From: Pedobacter agri PB92
GTDB taxonomy: Bacteria > Bacteroidota > Bacteroidia > Sphingobacteriales > Sphingobacteriaceae
DNA: 60,454 bases
Assembly: GCF_000258495.1 (NCBI RefSeq)
Contig: NZ_AJLG01000006.1
Span: 1 to 60,454 of the forward strand
Direction of reading: 5' to 3'
The notes beneath the pieces are model-generated. The model ran no database searches. It was given only the letters and a program-made list of their open reading frames with translations, and was not told where the DNA came from. This document shows, piece after piece, positions 26,268 to 36,412 of this stretch. Each line of letters opens with the position of its first letter. The first letter of the stretch is position 1. The position numbers and the translations under genes were made by a program.

Positions 26268-28130
26268 ATGTTTTCAAAGTACGATTTGATTGTTGTTGGT
26301 GCAGGCCATGCGGGATGTGAAGCTGCTGCTGCTGCTGCCAATTTAGGATCATCTGTTTTATTAATTACAATGAACATGGGCACCATTGCCCAGATGAGTT
26401 GTAACCCTGCAATGGGTGGCGTAGCAAAAGGACAGATCGTTCGTGAAGTAGATGCGATGGGCGGTTATTCAGGCATCATATCTGATAAATCAACCATTCA
26501 GTTTAGAATGCTAAATAAATCTAAAGGCCCTGCGATGTGGAGCCCAAGAGCGCAAATAGATCGAATGCGTTTTGCAGAAGAGTGGCGTTTGGCTTTGGAG
26601 CGAACACCTAATTTAGATATCTGGCAAGATAGTGTGGTTGGATTATTAGTGAAAGATAATACAGTTTATGGCGTAAAAACTTCATTAGGTATTGAGATTG
26701 AAAGCACAGCCGTTGTATTAACAAACGGTACCTTCCTGAATGGCATCATTCACATTGGAGAAAAGAAATTTGGCGGAGGCAGAACAGCAGAGAGAGCATC
26801 AACGGGCATTACGGAGCAGTTGGTGGAACTCGGAATGGAAGCCGGCAGAATGAAGACCGGTACCCCACCACGGGTGGATGGTAGAAGTCTTGATTATACC
26901 AAAATGGAAGAACAGTGGGGAGATGAAGACCCAGGAAAATTTTCTTATACTGATACAGGAGTTTCGAAAGACCAGCGTTGTTGCTGGATCACCTATACAA
27001 ACGGTGATGTTCACGAAACCTTGAAGGAAGGCTTTGAAAAATCGCCAATGTTCACTGGCCGAATTAAAGGTTTAGGTCCTCGCTATTGTCCGTCTATCGA
27101 GGATAAAATCAATCGCTTTGCGGAGCGTGATCGTCACCAGATTTTCGTTGAACCTGAAGGATGGAATACTTGTGAAATCTATGTAAATGGATTTTCAACT
27201 TCTCTTCCGGAGGATGTACAATTTAAAGCCTTAAGATTAATACCTGGTTTTGAAAATGCGAAAATGTTTAGACCGGGATATGCCATTGAATATGATTTCT
27301 TCCCACCTACCCAGTTATCGTTAACATTAGAAACCAAACTGATCAGCAATTTATTTTTAGCCGGACAGATTAATGGTACCACAGGTTATGAGGAGGCAGC
27401 ATGCCAAGGCTTCATGGCTGGGATTAATGCTCACCAAAAAATCAATCAAAAACATGAGCTGATTATGAAACGATCAGACAGTTATATTGGTGTTTTGATT
27501 GATGATTTGGTAACCAAAGGAACAGAAGAACCTTATCGTATGTTTACTTCCAGGGCAGAACACCGTTTATTGTTAAGACAAGATAATGCAGATATCCGCC
27601 TATCTCCTATTGGTCATCAGTTAGGGTTGATATCTGATGAACGTTTAGCAAAAGTTAATCAAAAAGTTTCAGCTGCTGATGCATTAGTAAAATTTACCAA
27701 GTCTCAAGGTATAGAAATGGCAGATGCTAACCCAATGCTTGAAAGCTTGGGATCTAGTATATTAAATCAGAATGTTAAGATTCATAGTTTGGTGGGTAGA
27801 CCGCATGTAGGCTTGCAAGATATTATCAAAGTAAGTAAGCCGTTAGCTAATGCAACTGTTAGTTTAGATAGTGAAACGATAGAACAGGCCGAAATTAAGA
27901 TTAAGTACGAAAGCTATTTTGAAAAGGAAAATGAGATTGTAGCCAAAATGTTAAAAATGGAAGACAAAGAAATTAAGCCTGATTTTGACTATAATAAAAT
28001 TGTTTCTATATCAAAAGAAGCCCGTGAAAAATTATTTAAGATAAAACCTCGGACTTTAGGTCAGGCATCGAGAATTTCTGGTGTTTCTCCTTCTGATATT
28101 TCCGTTTTGATGGTTTATATATCTAAGTAA
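26268..28130 (+). CDS. mnmG: tRNA uridine-5-carboxymethylaminomethyl modification enzyme MnmG (GidA)
   Basis: A 620-residue FAD protein that with MnmE modifies the wobble uridine of several tRNAs. The N-terminal dinucleotide fold shows [12 protein letters not shown], then [12 protein letters not shown], the [10 protein letters not shown] region, and the [19 protein letters not shown] segment. The helical C-terminal domain ends in [13 protein letters not shown]. Length is standard. Genes of this family often lie near the chromosomal origin in bacteria, consistent with the two parS-like sites upstream. Confidence 0.97.
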   Translation: MFSKYDLIVVGAGHAGCEAAAAAANLGSSVLLITMNMGTIAQMSCNPAMGGVAKGQIVREVDAMGGYSGIISDKSTIQFRMLNKSKGPAMWSPRAQIDRMRFAEEWRLALERTPNLDIWQDSVVGLLVKDNTVYGVKTSLGIEIESTAVVLTNGTFLNGIIHIGEKKFGGGRTAERASTGITEQLVELGMEAGRMKTGTPPRVDGRSLDYTKMEEQWGDEDPGKFSYTDTGVSKDQRCCWITYTNGDVHETLKEGFEKSPMFTGRIKGLGPRYCPSIEDKINRFAERDRHQIFVEPEGWNTCEIYVNGFSTSLPEDVQFKALRLIPGFENAKMFRPGYAIEYDFFPPTQLSLTLETKLISNLFLAGQINGTTGYEEAACQGFMAGINAHQKINQKHELIMKRSDSYIGVLIDDLVTKGTEEPYRMFTSRAEHRLLLRQDNADIRLSPIGHQLGLISDERLAKVNQKVSAADALVKFTKSQGIEMADANPMLESLGSSILNQNVKIHSLVGRPHVGLQDIIKVSKPLANATVSLDSETIEQAEIKIKYESYFEKENEIVAKMLKMEDKEIKPDFDYNKIVSISKEAREKLFKIKPRTLGQASRISGVSPSDISVLMVYISK

Positions 28131-28251
28131 TTGATAATCAATACCTTAAATAAAAAATTTATAGATTAAAATAAAGCGATATAAGCTGAAAAAAACATTT
28201 TTTAATATTATATCTCCAAAAACAGTAAAAATTCGTCAGAACGCTTAAAAT

Positions 28252-29895
28252 ATGCCAAATTTAAAAGCTCAGTATTTTCACCTTAGAAATTTATTGGTTG
28301 TCGTTACTTCACTCCTACTTTCTGGCTGTGCAAGTATGCAAACGCCACAAGGTGGACCAAAGGATACTACTCCACCAAAAATTTTGAGCATGACGCCAAA
28401 AAATCAAACACGTAATTTTAATGCAAAAAAGATCACGATAGAATTTGACGAATATTTTAAACTTGTAGATGAATCCAAAGAGTTTAGTATTTCTCCGGAA
28501 CAAGAGCGAGCACCTATTTTAAAGGTGAGGTCAAAACGCCTGGAAATTGAACTTCAGGATTCACTGGAGAAAAATACAACCTATACGTTAAATTTTGGTA
28601 AGGCTGTTGCAGACATCAATGAAAGCAATGTCGTTAAAAATCTTTCATACGTCTTTTCAACCGGTAACGAAATTGACTCTTTATCCATAAGTGGAAATGT
28701 TAAAAGCTCCCTTAATGATGAAGCGGAAAAGGACGTTACGGTACTTATTTTTCCTATTGAACGCGATACACTTTTTGGAAAGAAACGACCATCAATTTAT
28801 ACCTTAACAGATAGCTCCGGAAATTATAAATTAAATAATCTTCGTGCAGGCTCGTACAAAATTTATGCAATTAAAGAAAGTAGTGGTGGAGGTGATAAAA
28901 TCTATCAGCAGGTATCAGATGAGGTTGGTTTTCTAAAGGATCCTATTAAAGTAGATAAGAATCTTGAAAATATCAATCTGCAAGTTTTTAAGGAAGTTGC
29001 TTCAGATTTCAGGGTTCTTGATCGTAAATTGGCTAATGATGGTATCATCACTATAATATCCAATCAACAACTTAAAAATCCGAAAATTACAGTAACTGAT
29101 CCTGCCAAAGTTGATGTAGGCAAGTATGTACATTTCAGCAAGACGAATGACACGGCGAAAGTGTGGCTCACAGATTTTGGATTTGACTCTGTTAAGGTAG
29201 CGATCCAGTCGGACGGAAAGATTTTACAAACCCTAAATTTTAACCGAGGTAGAAAGGACACTTATGTACGCGATGTTACCATCACAGATAATGCAGGAAA
29301 CGGAAAGTTAAATCCTTTTCAAACATATACATTAACCTTCCCCTTTCCAATCACTTCAGCAGATGCGACAAAAATCACACTATTAGAAGATTCAGTAAAG
29401 AGAACGACATTCCAGCTGGTAAAAGACAGCACTGATTTTTTAAAGTATTATCTACGATATCCCTGGAAGCAGAAAAGAACATACGACATCATGTTTGCCG
29501 CTGGAACTTTTACCGCAATATTTAATGCTAAAAACAAAGAAATAAACAAAACTTTTAAACTTGAAACTACTGACAGTTACACCACACTGGTATATAATGT
29601 AAGTGTACCAGATTCCAGTAAAAATTACATTGTCCAATTTCTATCCGAGAAAAAAGATATCATAAAATCGTTCCCGATTAAAGGAAATACGAAATTACGT
29701 TTTGCTAACTATCCTGCCGGAAAATATATGATCCGTGTAATTTATGACGAGAATAGAAACGAAATTTGGGATACCGGAAATGTTAAACTGGGTACGCAAC
29801 CAGAAAAAGTGTGGTACCTGAAGGCATTACTAGATCTTAAACCAAACTGGGAACGGGAAGATCCTTTAGCGATACCTCCACCTCCCAACGAATAA
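28252..29895 (+). CDS. Ig-like domain (Big_5) lipoprotein
   Basis: A 547-residue probable lipoprotein; the signal segment ends in a lipobox LLLSGCAS (Cys about 26). The mature N-terminus, TPQGGPKDTTPPKILSMTP, and the following ITIEFDEYF to YTLNFGKAVAD segment match the bacterial Ig-like Big_5 family of Bacteroidota. A carboxypeptidase-regulatory-like beta-sandwich seems to follow (SGNYKLNNLRAGSYKIYAIKE). The final part repeats this kind of fold (YPAGKYMIRVIYDENRNEIWDTG). Function unknown, probably cell-surface. The stop codon directly abuts that of the convergent gene, with no bases between. Confidence 0.85.
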   Translation: MPNLKAQYFHLRNLLVVVTSLLLSGCASMQTPQGGPKDTTPPKILSMTPKNQTRNFNAKKITIEFDEYFKLVDESKEFSISPEQERAPILKVRSKRLEIELQDSLEKNTTYTLNFGKAVADINESNVVKNLSYVFSTGNEIDSLSISGNVKSSLNDEAEKDVTVLIFPIERDTLFGKKRPSIYTLTDSSGNYKLNNLRAGSYKIYAIKESSGGGDKIYQQVSDEVGFLKDPIKVDKNLENINLQVFKEVASDFRVLDRKLANDGIITIISNQQLKNPKITVTDPAKVDVGKYVHFSKTNDTAKVWLTDFGFDSVKVAIQSDGKILQTLNFNRGRKDTYVRDVTITDNAGNGKLNPFQTYTLTFPFPITSADATKITLLEDSVKRTTFQLVKDSTDFLKYYLRYPWKQKRTYDIMFAAGTFTAIFNAKNKEINKTFKLETTDSYTTLVYNVSVPDSSKNYIVQFLSEKKDIIKSFPIKGNTKLRFANYPAGKYMIRVIYDENRNEIWDTGNVKLGTQPEKVWYLKALLDLKPNWEREDPLAIPPPPNE

Positions 29896-30411
29896 CTATG
29901 GGTTAGTGAACCACCCTGAATACATGATATAATTATCCGGTAATTTATTTAATAAAGCCCTTTGCTCATCGGTAATGGGCTTTATCTTTTTTGCAGGAGT
30001 TCCGGCATAAAGAAATCCTGTTTCGCATACTGTATTTTCCAACACGACTGCACCAGCTGCGATGATACAGTATTCTTCTACAACAGCGTGATCCATTACA
30101 ATAGCGCCCATACCGATTAAAACGTTATCCTGGACTGTGCAACCATGTACAATAGCATTATGCCCAACTGAAACTCGATTACCAATATGTGTTGATGCTT
30201 TTAAATAGGTAGCATGAATTACGGCACCATCTTGTATATTAGATTCATTTCCAATCGTAATCGCGTTTACATCGCCTCTAATTACCGCATTAAACCAAAC
30301 GGAGCAATTGTTACCCAATACCACATCGCCTACAATAGTAGCATTTTCTGCAATAAAATTATCTGTACCTATTTGAGGAACTTTATCTTGAACTGGAAGT
30401 ATTAAAGGCAT
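29896..30411 (-). CDS. Gamma-class carbonic anhydrase family protein
   Basis: A 171-residue left-handed beta-helix protein made of hexapeptide repeats (for example NATIVGDVVLGNNCSVW, GAIVMDHAVVEEYCIIAAGAVVLE). Three histidines expected to bind the metal are present in AVIHATY, VGHNAIVHGC. Members act as trimers; some are true carbonic anhydrases, others (YrdA/PaaY type) have acyl or unknown substrates. No operon partner: nadB lies 59 bases upstream on the same strand and could be co-transcribed. Confidence 0.9.
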   Translation of the reverse strand: MPLILPVQDKVPQIGTDNFIAENATIVGDVVLGNNCSVWFNAVIRGDVNAITIGNESNIQDGAVIHATYLKASTHIGNRVSVGHNAIVHGCTVQDNVLIGMGAIVMDHAVVEEYCIIAAGAVVLENTVCETGFLYAGTPAKKIKPITDEQRALLNKLPDNYIMYSGWFTNP

Positions 30412-30470
30412 ATTATAATTATTTTTTGTTGTCCTATTAAGATTGATTAACTATTCTAAAAACTAACAAA

Positions 30471-32057
30471 CTAGAATACAGTATCAATCAATTCTTTTGC
30501 ATGATCAGGGTAATCAGTAGTGAAATGCAACCCTCTGCTCTCCTTACGTTGCATGGCAGATTTAATGACTAAATAGGCGGTTTGAATCACATTACGCAAC
30601 TCACAAAGTTTAACAGAGACCTTATTATTTTTATAGAATTCTTCCGTTTCCTGATAGATTAGAAATAATCTCCTGTGTGCTCTTTCTAACCTGAAATCAG
30701 AACGAACAATTCCAACATAATCACCCATAACTTTTTGTAACTCACGCAGATTATGTGTTACCAGAACATCTTCATTACTTTGTGTTACACCTTTAGCGTT
30801 CCATTCAGGAATATTATCAGGAATTACGTTGTTCTTAAAGTTTTCAATTGCATCCTGATAAATGCGATGAGCGAACACGGTAGCTTCTAATAAAGAGTTG
30901 GACGCCAAACGATTGGCACCATGTAAGCCTGTCGAAGAAACCTCACCACAGGCATACAAATTTTTAATTGATGAACGACCATATTCATCAACCATAATAC
31001 CTCCACACATGTAATGGGAAGCTGGCGTAACCGGTATATAATCTTTAGTCATATCAATACCGATAGATAAACATTTCGCATATATATTAGGAAAATGTTT
31101 CAAAATATCGGCTTTCTTACGCATGGTGATGTCCAGATAAACAAAATCATCACCAGATTTTTTCATCTCGTTATCTACGGCTCTGGCTACAATGTCACGA
31201 GGTGCTAACGACTTACGCTCATCATATTCATGCATAAACTCCTCACCATTCTTACGACGAAGAACACCACCAAAACCTCTAACTGCTTCAGAAATTAAGA
31301 ACGAGGGATACTCTCCAGGATGGTATAAAGCGGTTGGATGGAACTGAATAAACTCCATATTTCTAACTTTTCCCTTAGCACGATAAACCATTGCCATTCC
31401 ATCTCCTGTTGCAATTACAGGGTTTGTTGTAGCAGAATACACATGTCCGGCACCGCCAGAGGCCATAACCGTAACGTTTGCCACAATCTTTTCCACATCG
31501 TTAAGCTCTGTGTTAAAGGCATATATCCCATAACAGTTGATATCTTCAGTGCGTTTATCCACAAACTCACCCAGGTGATGTTGCGTAATTAACTCGAGTG
31601 CAAAGTAGTGTGTTAATATCTCTATGTTCGGATTCTCGTGAATTTCCTTCAATAATACACGCTCAATCTCATAACCTGTGATGTCTTTATAGTGCAAAAC
31701 ACGGTGTTCAGAATGGCCACCCTCTTTAGCTAAGTCGTAAAATCCAGAGTTGTCTTTATCGAAATTTATACCGTAGTCAATGATCTCCTGGATTCGCTGA
31801 GGTCCCTCTTTTACAACGATTTCCACAATTTTTTCATCGCATAATCCGTCACCGGCAATGAGCGTATCCTGAATATGTTTCTCAAAAGAATCATCTTTAT
31901 CCACCACAACGGCAACACCGCCTTGAGCATATTTTGTATTCGATTCATCTTCATTTGACTTCGTTACGATTAAAACCTTACCAAATTTGGCAGCCTTCAA
32001 TGCAAAACTCAAACCCGCTATACCTGAACCTATTACCAGAAAATCTACTTTTCTCAT
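30471..32057 (-). CDS. nadB: L-aspartate oxidase NadB
   Basis: A 528-residue flavoprotein that oxidises L-aspartate to iminoaspartate, the first step of de novo NAD synthesis. FAD-binding motif GSGIAGLSFALKAA at the N-terminus, then TKYAQGGVAVV, the active-site region EGGHSEHRVLH, FHPTALY, and CGEVSSTGLHGANRLASNSLLEA. The C-terminal helical domain has the usual arginine-rich SDFRLERAHRRL. It is divergent from nadA, whose enzyme uses its product, across an AT-rich control region. No nadC in the window. Confidence 0.97.
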   Translation of the reverse strand: MRKVDFLVIGSGIAGLSFALKAAKFGKVLIVTKSNEDESNTKYAQGGVAVVVDKDDSFEKHIQDTLIAGDGLCDEKIVEIVVKEGPQRIQEIIDYGINFDKDNSGFYDLAKEGGHSEHRVLHYKDITGYEIERVLLKEIHENPNIEILTHYFALELITQHHLGEFVDKRTEDINCYGIYAFNTELNDVEKIVANVTVMASGGAGHVYSATTNPVIATGDGMAMVYRAKGKVRNMEFIQFHPTALYHPGEYPSFLISEAVRGFGGVLRRKNGEEFMHEYDERKSLAPRDIVARAVDNEMKKSGDDFVYLDITMRKKADILKHFPNIYAKCLSIGIDMTKDYIPVTPASHYMCGGIMVDEYGRSSIKNLYACGEVSSTGLHGANRLASNSLLEATVFAHRIYQDAIENFKNNVIPDNIPEWNAKGVTQSNEDVLVTHNLRELQKVMGDYVGIVRSDFRLERAHRRLFLIYQETEEFYKNNKVSVKLCELRNVIQTAYLVIKSAMQRKESRGLHFTTDYPDHAKELIDTVF

Positions 32058-32506
32058 CTAAAAAACATTTACTTTATCAACGCTGTTGATAACTATAGAA
32101 CAACTGTTAGCTTTATGTAGAAATAAGACTAACAAATAAATTTGAATGTTTAAAGCTACTCTAAAAAGACAATTTGCCACAATCTTTTACCCAATTTTTA
32201 AGCACATTTGTACAAGTAATTAACTTTTCACACACTTATAAACAATTAACATTCCAATATTGATAAAATTTAAGTCACTTTTCGATAGTGCTGAAAATCA
32301 ATCTTATCATATTACAAAAATGTAATTCAAATGTTAGTAAACGATTAACAACTTAGATTAAAGAACTTTTTTTCGAAACTTGCCAACAATACTAACACAC
32401 TAATAAACAAACAAGATTTATTTATTTAAAATAACTTATTAATTATTGAGACGTGGAAAGCTTTATCTTTGGCCAACGTCAAAATTCAAAAAAGGAAAAT
32501 TTAAAA
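32058..32506. promoter_or_regulatory. AT-rich divergent nadB/nadA control region with palindrome
   Basis: About 450 gene-free, very AT-rich bases. A palindrome TTATCAAC-GCT-GTTGATAA lies at 32074-32092, 17 bases before the nadB start. Its halves differ by one or two bases from a DnaA box, but it may equally be an operator for NAD control. Other weak direct and inverted repeats (TATTGATAAAAT, ATCTTATCATATT) are present. The nadA -7 element TATCTTTG lies at 32464-32471. Confidence 0.55.
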
Positions 32507-33505
32507 ATGAACATAGATGTATTAGAAGAAATCAATAAAAAAGGTTTCGTAGATGAGGAGATAGATCCCACATTGGATCTGTTTGATGAAATTGAAAAAT
32601 TAAAAAAAGAAAAAAATGCGATCATATTGGCGCATTATTATCAAGAACCTGATATTCAAGATATTGCAGACTATATTGGTGACAGTTTAGGTTTATCTCA
32701 AGAGGCTGCAAAAACTGATGCTGATGTAATTGTATTTGCAGGTGTGCATTTTATGGCTGAAACGGCAAAGATTTTATCGCCTTCAAAAAAGGTTTTATTA
32801 CCAGATGTAAAGGCAGGTTGTTCTTTAGCTGATAGTTGTCCGCCTCATTTGTTCAAAAAGTTTAAAGAAAAATATCCAGATCATTTGGTGATCACTTATG
32901 TGAATTGCACAGCCGAATTGAAGGCTTTAAGTGATATCGTTTGTACCTCAACAAATGCCGTACAAATTGTGGAGAGTTTACCAAAGGACCAGAAAATAAT
33001 TTTCGGTCCGGATAGAAACCTGGGAGCCTGGGTGGCAAAAAAAACAGGTAGAGATTTGGTGCTGTGGAATGGTGCCTGTATGGTTCATGAGATTTTTTCG
33101 AAAGAGAAAATTACCAAATTAAAAGAACGCCATCCTAATGCGAAGTTTATCGCTCACCCTGAATGTGAAGAGGCAGTACTTCAAATGGCTGATTATATTG
33201 GGTCTACAACTGGTTTATTGAAATATTCTATCTCGAATCCTGCTACAGAATTTATTGTAGCCACTGAAAGTGGAATTATTCACCAAATGGAGAAAGCCTG
33301 TCCGGATAAAACTTTTATTCCGGCACCTCCAAATAACAGTTGCGCTTGTAACGATTGTCCGTACATGAAGCGAAATACTTTAGAAAAACTATATTTATGT
33401 CTTAAAAATGGATTGCCGGAAGTAACTGTTCCTGAACATATTATTGAACAGGCTCGTAAACCAATTCAAAGAATGCTTGATATTTCAGCAGAACTAGGAC
33501 TGTAA
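32507..33505 (+). CDS. nadA: Quinolinate synthase NadA
   Basis: A 332-residue enzyme that condenses iminoaspartate with dihydroxyacetone phosphate to quinolinate, with a 4Fe-4S cluster. Cluster cysteines are expected in VNCTAE, GACMVHE or PECEEAV, and [12 protein letters not shown]. Other motifs: [19 protein letters not shown] and FGPDRNLG. I use ATG 32507: the in-frame GTG at 32453 would place an exact -7 element (TATCTTTG, 32464) inside the coding sequence. It is divergent from nadB and followed after 14 bases by an S41 peptidase gene. Confidence 0.96.
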   Translation: MNIDVLEEINKKGFVDEEIDPTLDLFDEIEKLKKEKNAIILAHYYQEPDIQDIADYIGDSLGLSQEAAKTDADVIVFAGVHFMAETAKILSPSKKVLLPDVKAGCSLADSCPPHLFKKFKEKYPDHLVITYVNCTAELKALSDIVCTSTNAVQIVESLPKDQKIIFGPDRNLGAWVAKKTGRDLVLWNGACMVHEIFSKEKITKLKERHPNAKFIAHPECEEAVLQMADYIGSTTGLLKYSISNPATEFIVATESGIIHQMEKACPDKTFIPAPPNNSCACNDCPYMKRNTLEKLYLCLKNGLPEVTVPEHIIEQARKPIQRMLDISAELGL

Positions 33506-33519
33506 ACAACAAAATTAAC

Positions 33520-35034
33520 GTGCTTAAAAAAATATTTTTTCTCTCCATTATTACTTTTTGTTTTGCCTGTAAGTCAGTCGATAAAATAAGTAAGTATAAT
33601 GCTTCAATCACAACGGATAAACATGCTGTTGCTGATTTAAAAAAGGATGTTGACTTTACTCATACACTGCTTAAAGATGGCCATCCAGGTTTGTATTGGT
33701 ATATCTCTAAACAAAAATTAGATTACAAGTTCGACAGTTTAAAAAATTCGATTGTTGAGCCTTTAACCAGTGCAGAATTTTATAAAAAATTAACGCCGGT
33801 TGTAGCTGCAATAAAATGTGGGCATACGTCTGTAAAGTTTCCCGCTATTCAATACAAGAAAGAGGAATTGAAGGATTTGAGTAAAAAAACATTTCCTATA
33901 AATCAATTCACCTATAGCATTAACAACGATAAACTTTATGTATTGGAGAGCAAAAGTGAGAATAAATCCATCAGGCCAGGTACTGAAATTGTAGCAATAG
34001 AAGGCATTAACACACAGTCAATCTTGAATGATTTCTATAAATTAATCAGTTCTGACGGGTATAATACCACCCATAATAGCAGATCTCTAGAAAGAAATTT
34101 TGCTCAATATTTTAAAATTTATTATCAAATAAAAGACAGCGTAAATTTTCAGTTCAGAACTGTAAAAGACAGTATAGGAGAAACTTACATTACTACATTA
34201 AAGAAGAGTAAAGCAGATACCTCAAAAAATCAGATTAAGTCTAAGCAAGCAAGATATCCAAAATATGTAGGCCAATATAAAGACGGAAAAGCACAAATGG
34301 ATTTTAGGTTTTTGGATGAAAAACGTAACTATGGTTATCTAAAAATTCAAAGTTTCTCCATTGTTGGTGCTGATTATAGTCGTTTTTATAAACAAGTATT
34401 TGATAGTATTGCAAAAGTAGGCACTGATCATTTAGTTATCGATTTGCGGGGCAACGGTGGAGGATCACTGGAACATAGCAGAAACCTGTTCTCCTATTTA
34501 ACAGATAAAGATTTTGTTTATTTACAAAAATCGTTAACCAATGGTCAATACGATTACCGTAAATATGGGAATAAATGGCAGAGGTTTATGTATTTCATCA
34601 ACGGACATGATGATAGAGATTATGTAAGGCAGGATAAAAACGGCAATCTTTATTCTTTTATGAAAGGAATTTATCCGCTTTCGGCAAACCCTAAAAATTT
34701 TAAAGGTAAACTTTATGTTTTAATTGATGGATATACCTTTTCTGCAGCTTCTTTACTAAGTGCAAATTTAAAAGGAATTAATAGGGCAACGTTTATTGGA
34801 GAAGAAACAGGTGGTGGTTTTAACCAATGTGTAGCTGGTAATTTACCTGTGGTAAAGCTTAAAAATTCAAAATTGGCCATACGATTTGGTTTATACAAAA
34901 TGTCGCCTAATGCTAAAAGCGATGTTGTAGGTAGAGGAATTTTTCCTGATGTGGAAATCACGTCATCTTTAAACGATAAAATTACGGGTTGTGATAGAGA
35001 AATTGATTGGATTTTGAATAATGGAAATGGCTAA
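33520..35034 (+). CDS. S41 family C-terminal-processing-type peptidase, probable lipoprotein
   Basis: A 504-residue protein, GTG start, with a short signal and likely lipobox (FCFAC, Cys17). A degenerate PDZ-like region is followed by the tail-specific protease core: NYGYLKIQSFS, HLVIDLRGNGGGS, the catalytic-serine region GYTFSAAS, and FIGEETGGG. Members cleave peptide C-termini in the periplasm. It starts 14 bases after nadA and ends 11 bases before the symporter gene, so the three look like one operon, although the functional link is unclear. Confidence 0.88.
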   Translation: MLKKIFFLSIITFCFACKSVDKISKYNASITTDKHAVADLKKDVDFTHTLLKDGHPGLYWYISKQKLDYKFDSLKNSIVEPLTSAEFYKKLTPVVAAIKCGHTSVKFPAIQYKKEELKDLSKKTFPINQFTYSINNDKLYVLESKSENKSIRPGTEIVAIEGINTQSILNDFYKLISSDGYNTTHNSRSLERNFAQYFKIYYQIKDSVNFQFRTVKDSIGETYITTLKKSKADTSKNQIKSKQARYPKYVGQYKDGKAQMDFRFLDEKRNYGYLKIQSFSIVGADYSRFYKQVFDSIAKVGTDHLVIDLRGNGGGSLEHSRNLFSYLTDKDFVYLQKSLTNGQYDYRKYGNKWQRFMYFINGHDDRDYVRQDKNGNLYSFMKGIYPLSANPKNFKGKLYVLIDGYTFSAASLLSANLKGINRATFIGEETGGGFNQCVAGNLPVVKLKNSKLAIRFGLYKMSPNAKSDVVGRGIFPDVEITSSLNDKITGCDREIDWILNNGNG

Positions 35035-35045
35035 AATTTAAGACA

Positions 35046-36281
35046 ATGAAAAACAGCATTCTTAAAAATTATTCGGGTTTACTTTGGCTATTGGCAGGTA
35101 TTACGGCAGGTAGCATTGTAGGTTTAATTTTTGGAAAGCGTGTGGAAAGTATTAAGCCTCTAGGCGATATTTTTCTAAATTTATTGTTTACAGCAGTAAT
35201 TCCATTGGTATTCTTTGCAGTTTCTTCTGCTATTGCAAATATCGATCGAACGAAAAAACTAGGAAGACTATTGACAATAATGGTTTTGGTTTTTCTTTCT
35301 ACTGTATTAATTTCTGCGGTATTAACCTTGGTTGCTACTTGGCTTTTCCCAATTCATCAGGCGCTTGGCAATAATCCTATCCCTACAGAAACTGAAAAAA
35401 TTCAATCGTTTGGAGAACAAATGACGCAACTTTTGACAGTTGGGGAATTCTTTGAAATTGGGAGCAGAAAAAATATGCTTGCGCTAATTATTTTCTCTGT
35501 GCTGGTCGGATTTTCTACTTTATATTCAAATAAAGAAGGAGATGGATTTAAGAATTTTTTGGTTTCGGGTAATGAAGTGATGAAAAAGCTCATCATCTTA
35601 ATTATGAAACTTGGTCCGATTGGTTTAGGTGCTTATTTCGCTTACCAGGTTGGTGTTTTTGGCCCGCAGTTATTTGGAACTTATGCGAAAGCATTAGGCT
35701 TATATTACGGAGTTGGAGCCTTCTACTTCATTGTATTTTTTACCTTATATGCCTTTATAGCAGGTGGCTTTAAAGCCATCAAAGTATTCTGGAAAAATAA
35801 TATTGTTCCATCTTTAACATCAATAGGAACCTGTAGTAGCATTGCTACTATTCCTGCAAATTTAGAGGGAACATTGAAAATGGGCGTTCCGGCCTATATT
35901 ACCAACGTAACCATTCCATTAGGATCAACATTACATAAAGATGGTTCAAGTATCAGTTCAATTATTAAGATAGCGGTTGTATTTGCTATTTTTGGAAAAG
36001 ATTTGGTGCATGTTGATACGATTATTCTGGCTTTAGGGATAACCGTTTTAGTGAGCATTGTGGAAGGTGGAATACCGAATGGAGGATATATCGGAGAATT
36101 ATTAATGATATCTGCATACCAGTTACCACCAGAAGCATTACCACCAGCGATGATCATTGGTACCTTGGTTGACCCAATGGCGACGCTTTTAAATGCTACT
36201 GGCGATAATGTTGCGGCGATGTTGATTGCCCGTTTTACTGAAGGTAAAAATTGGATGGAAAGTAAGATTTTGTCATCCTGA
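35046..36281 (+). CDS. Dicarboxylate/amino acid:cation symporter (DAACS family)
   Basis: A 411-residue membrane protein with about eight transmembrane helices and two re-entrant loops, like glutamate/aspartate transporters. Hallmarks: serine-rich hairpin GTCSSIATIPAN, the NVTIPLGSTLHKDGSSI helix, and the substrate-binding end MATLLNATGDNVAAML. The family takes up aspartate, glutamate or C4-dicarboxylates with Na+ or H+. Sitting behind nadA, it could supply aspartate, the NadB substrate; this is inference. Confidence 0.93.
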   Translation: MKNSILKNYSGLLWLLAGITAGSIVGLIFGKRVESIKPLGDIFLNLLFTAVIPLVFFAVSSAIANIDRTKKLGRLLTIMVLVFLSTVLISAVLTLVATWLFPIHQALGNNPIPTETEKIQSFGEQMTQLLTVGEFFEIGSRKNMLALIIFSVLVGFSTLYSNKEGDGFKNFLVSGNEVMKKLIILIMKLGPIGLGAYFAYQVGVFGPQLFGTYAKALGLYYGVGAFYFIVFFTLYAFIAGGFKAIKVFWKNNIVPSLTSIGTCSSIATIPANLEGTLKMGVPAYITNVTIPLGSTLHKDGSSISSIIKIAVVFAIFGKDLVHVDTIILALGITVLVSIVEGGIPNGGYIGELLMISAYQLPPEALPPAMIIGTLVDPMATLLNATGDNVAAMLIARFTEGKNWMESKILSS

Positions 36282-36356
36282 TGAAATAGGAATCTGCAAA
36301 AAATGAATGGCTAGTGCTTTTTAAAGGGCAGATTCTTTAGTCCTCAGAATGAGAAG
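36274..36356. repeat. Palindromic repeat (family C) after the symporter gene
   Basis: An imperfect inverted repeat: GTCATCCTGATGAAATAGGAATCTGC at the left and GCAGATTCTTTAGTCCTCAGAATGA at the right. Its left end overlaps the last codons of the symporter gene. Only one copy in the window; it resembles dispersed repeats I recall from other Bacteroidota genomes. Confidence 0.55.
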
Positions 36357-36375
36357 ATTAATTTAAAAAAAAATC

Positions 36376-36394
36376 GGGGCTTCGCCCCTTTATT
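36376..36394 (+). terminator. Short GC-rich hairpin before thiL
   Basis: GGGGC-TTC-GCCCC followed by TTTATT, 19 bases upstream of the thiL start. Probably ends the nadA-S41-symporter transcript. Confidence 0.6.
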
Positions 36395-36412
36395 GCAAAA
36401 AGAAATAAGCAT

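Noticed and set aside
31555..31563. Perfect DnaA box TTATCCACA
   Set aside because: Single copy inside the nadB coding sequence; a 9-mer is expected by chance in a 60-kb window.
32453..32506. Longer nadA start at a GTG
   Set aside because: It would contain an exact -7 element, and NadA proteins align from the downstream ATG.
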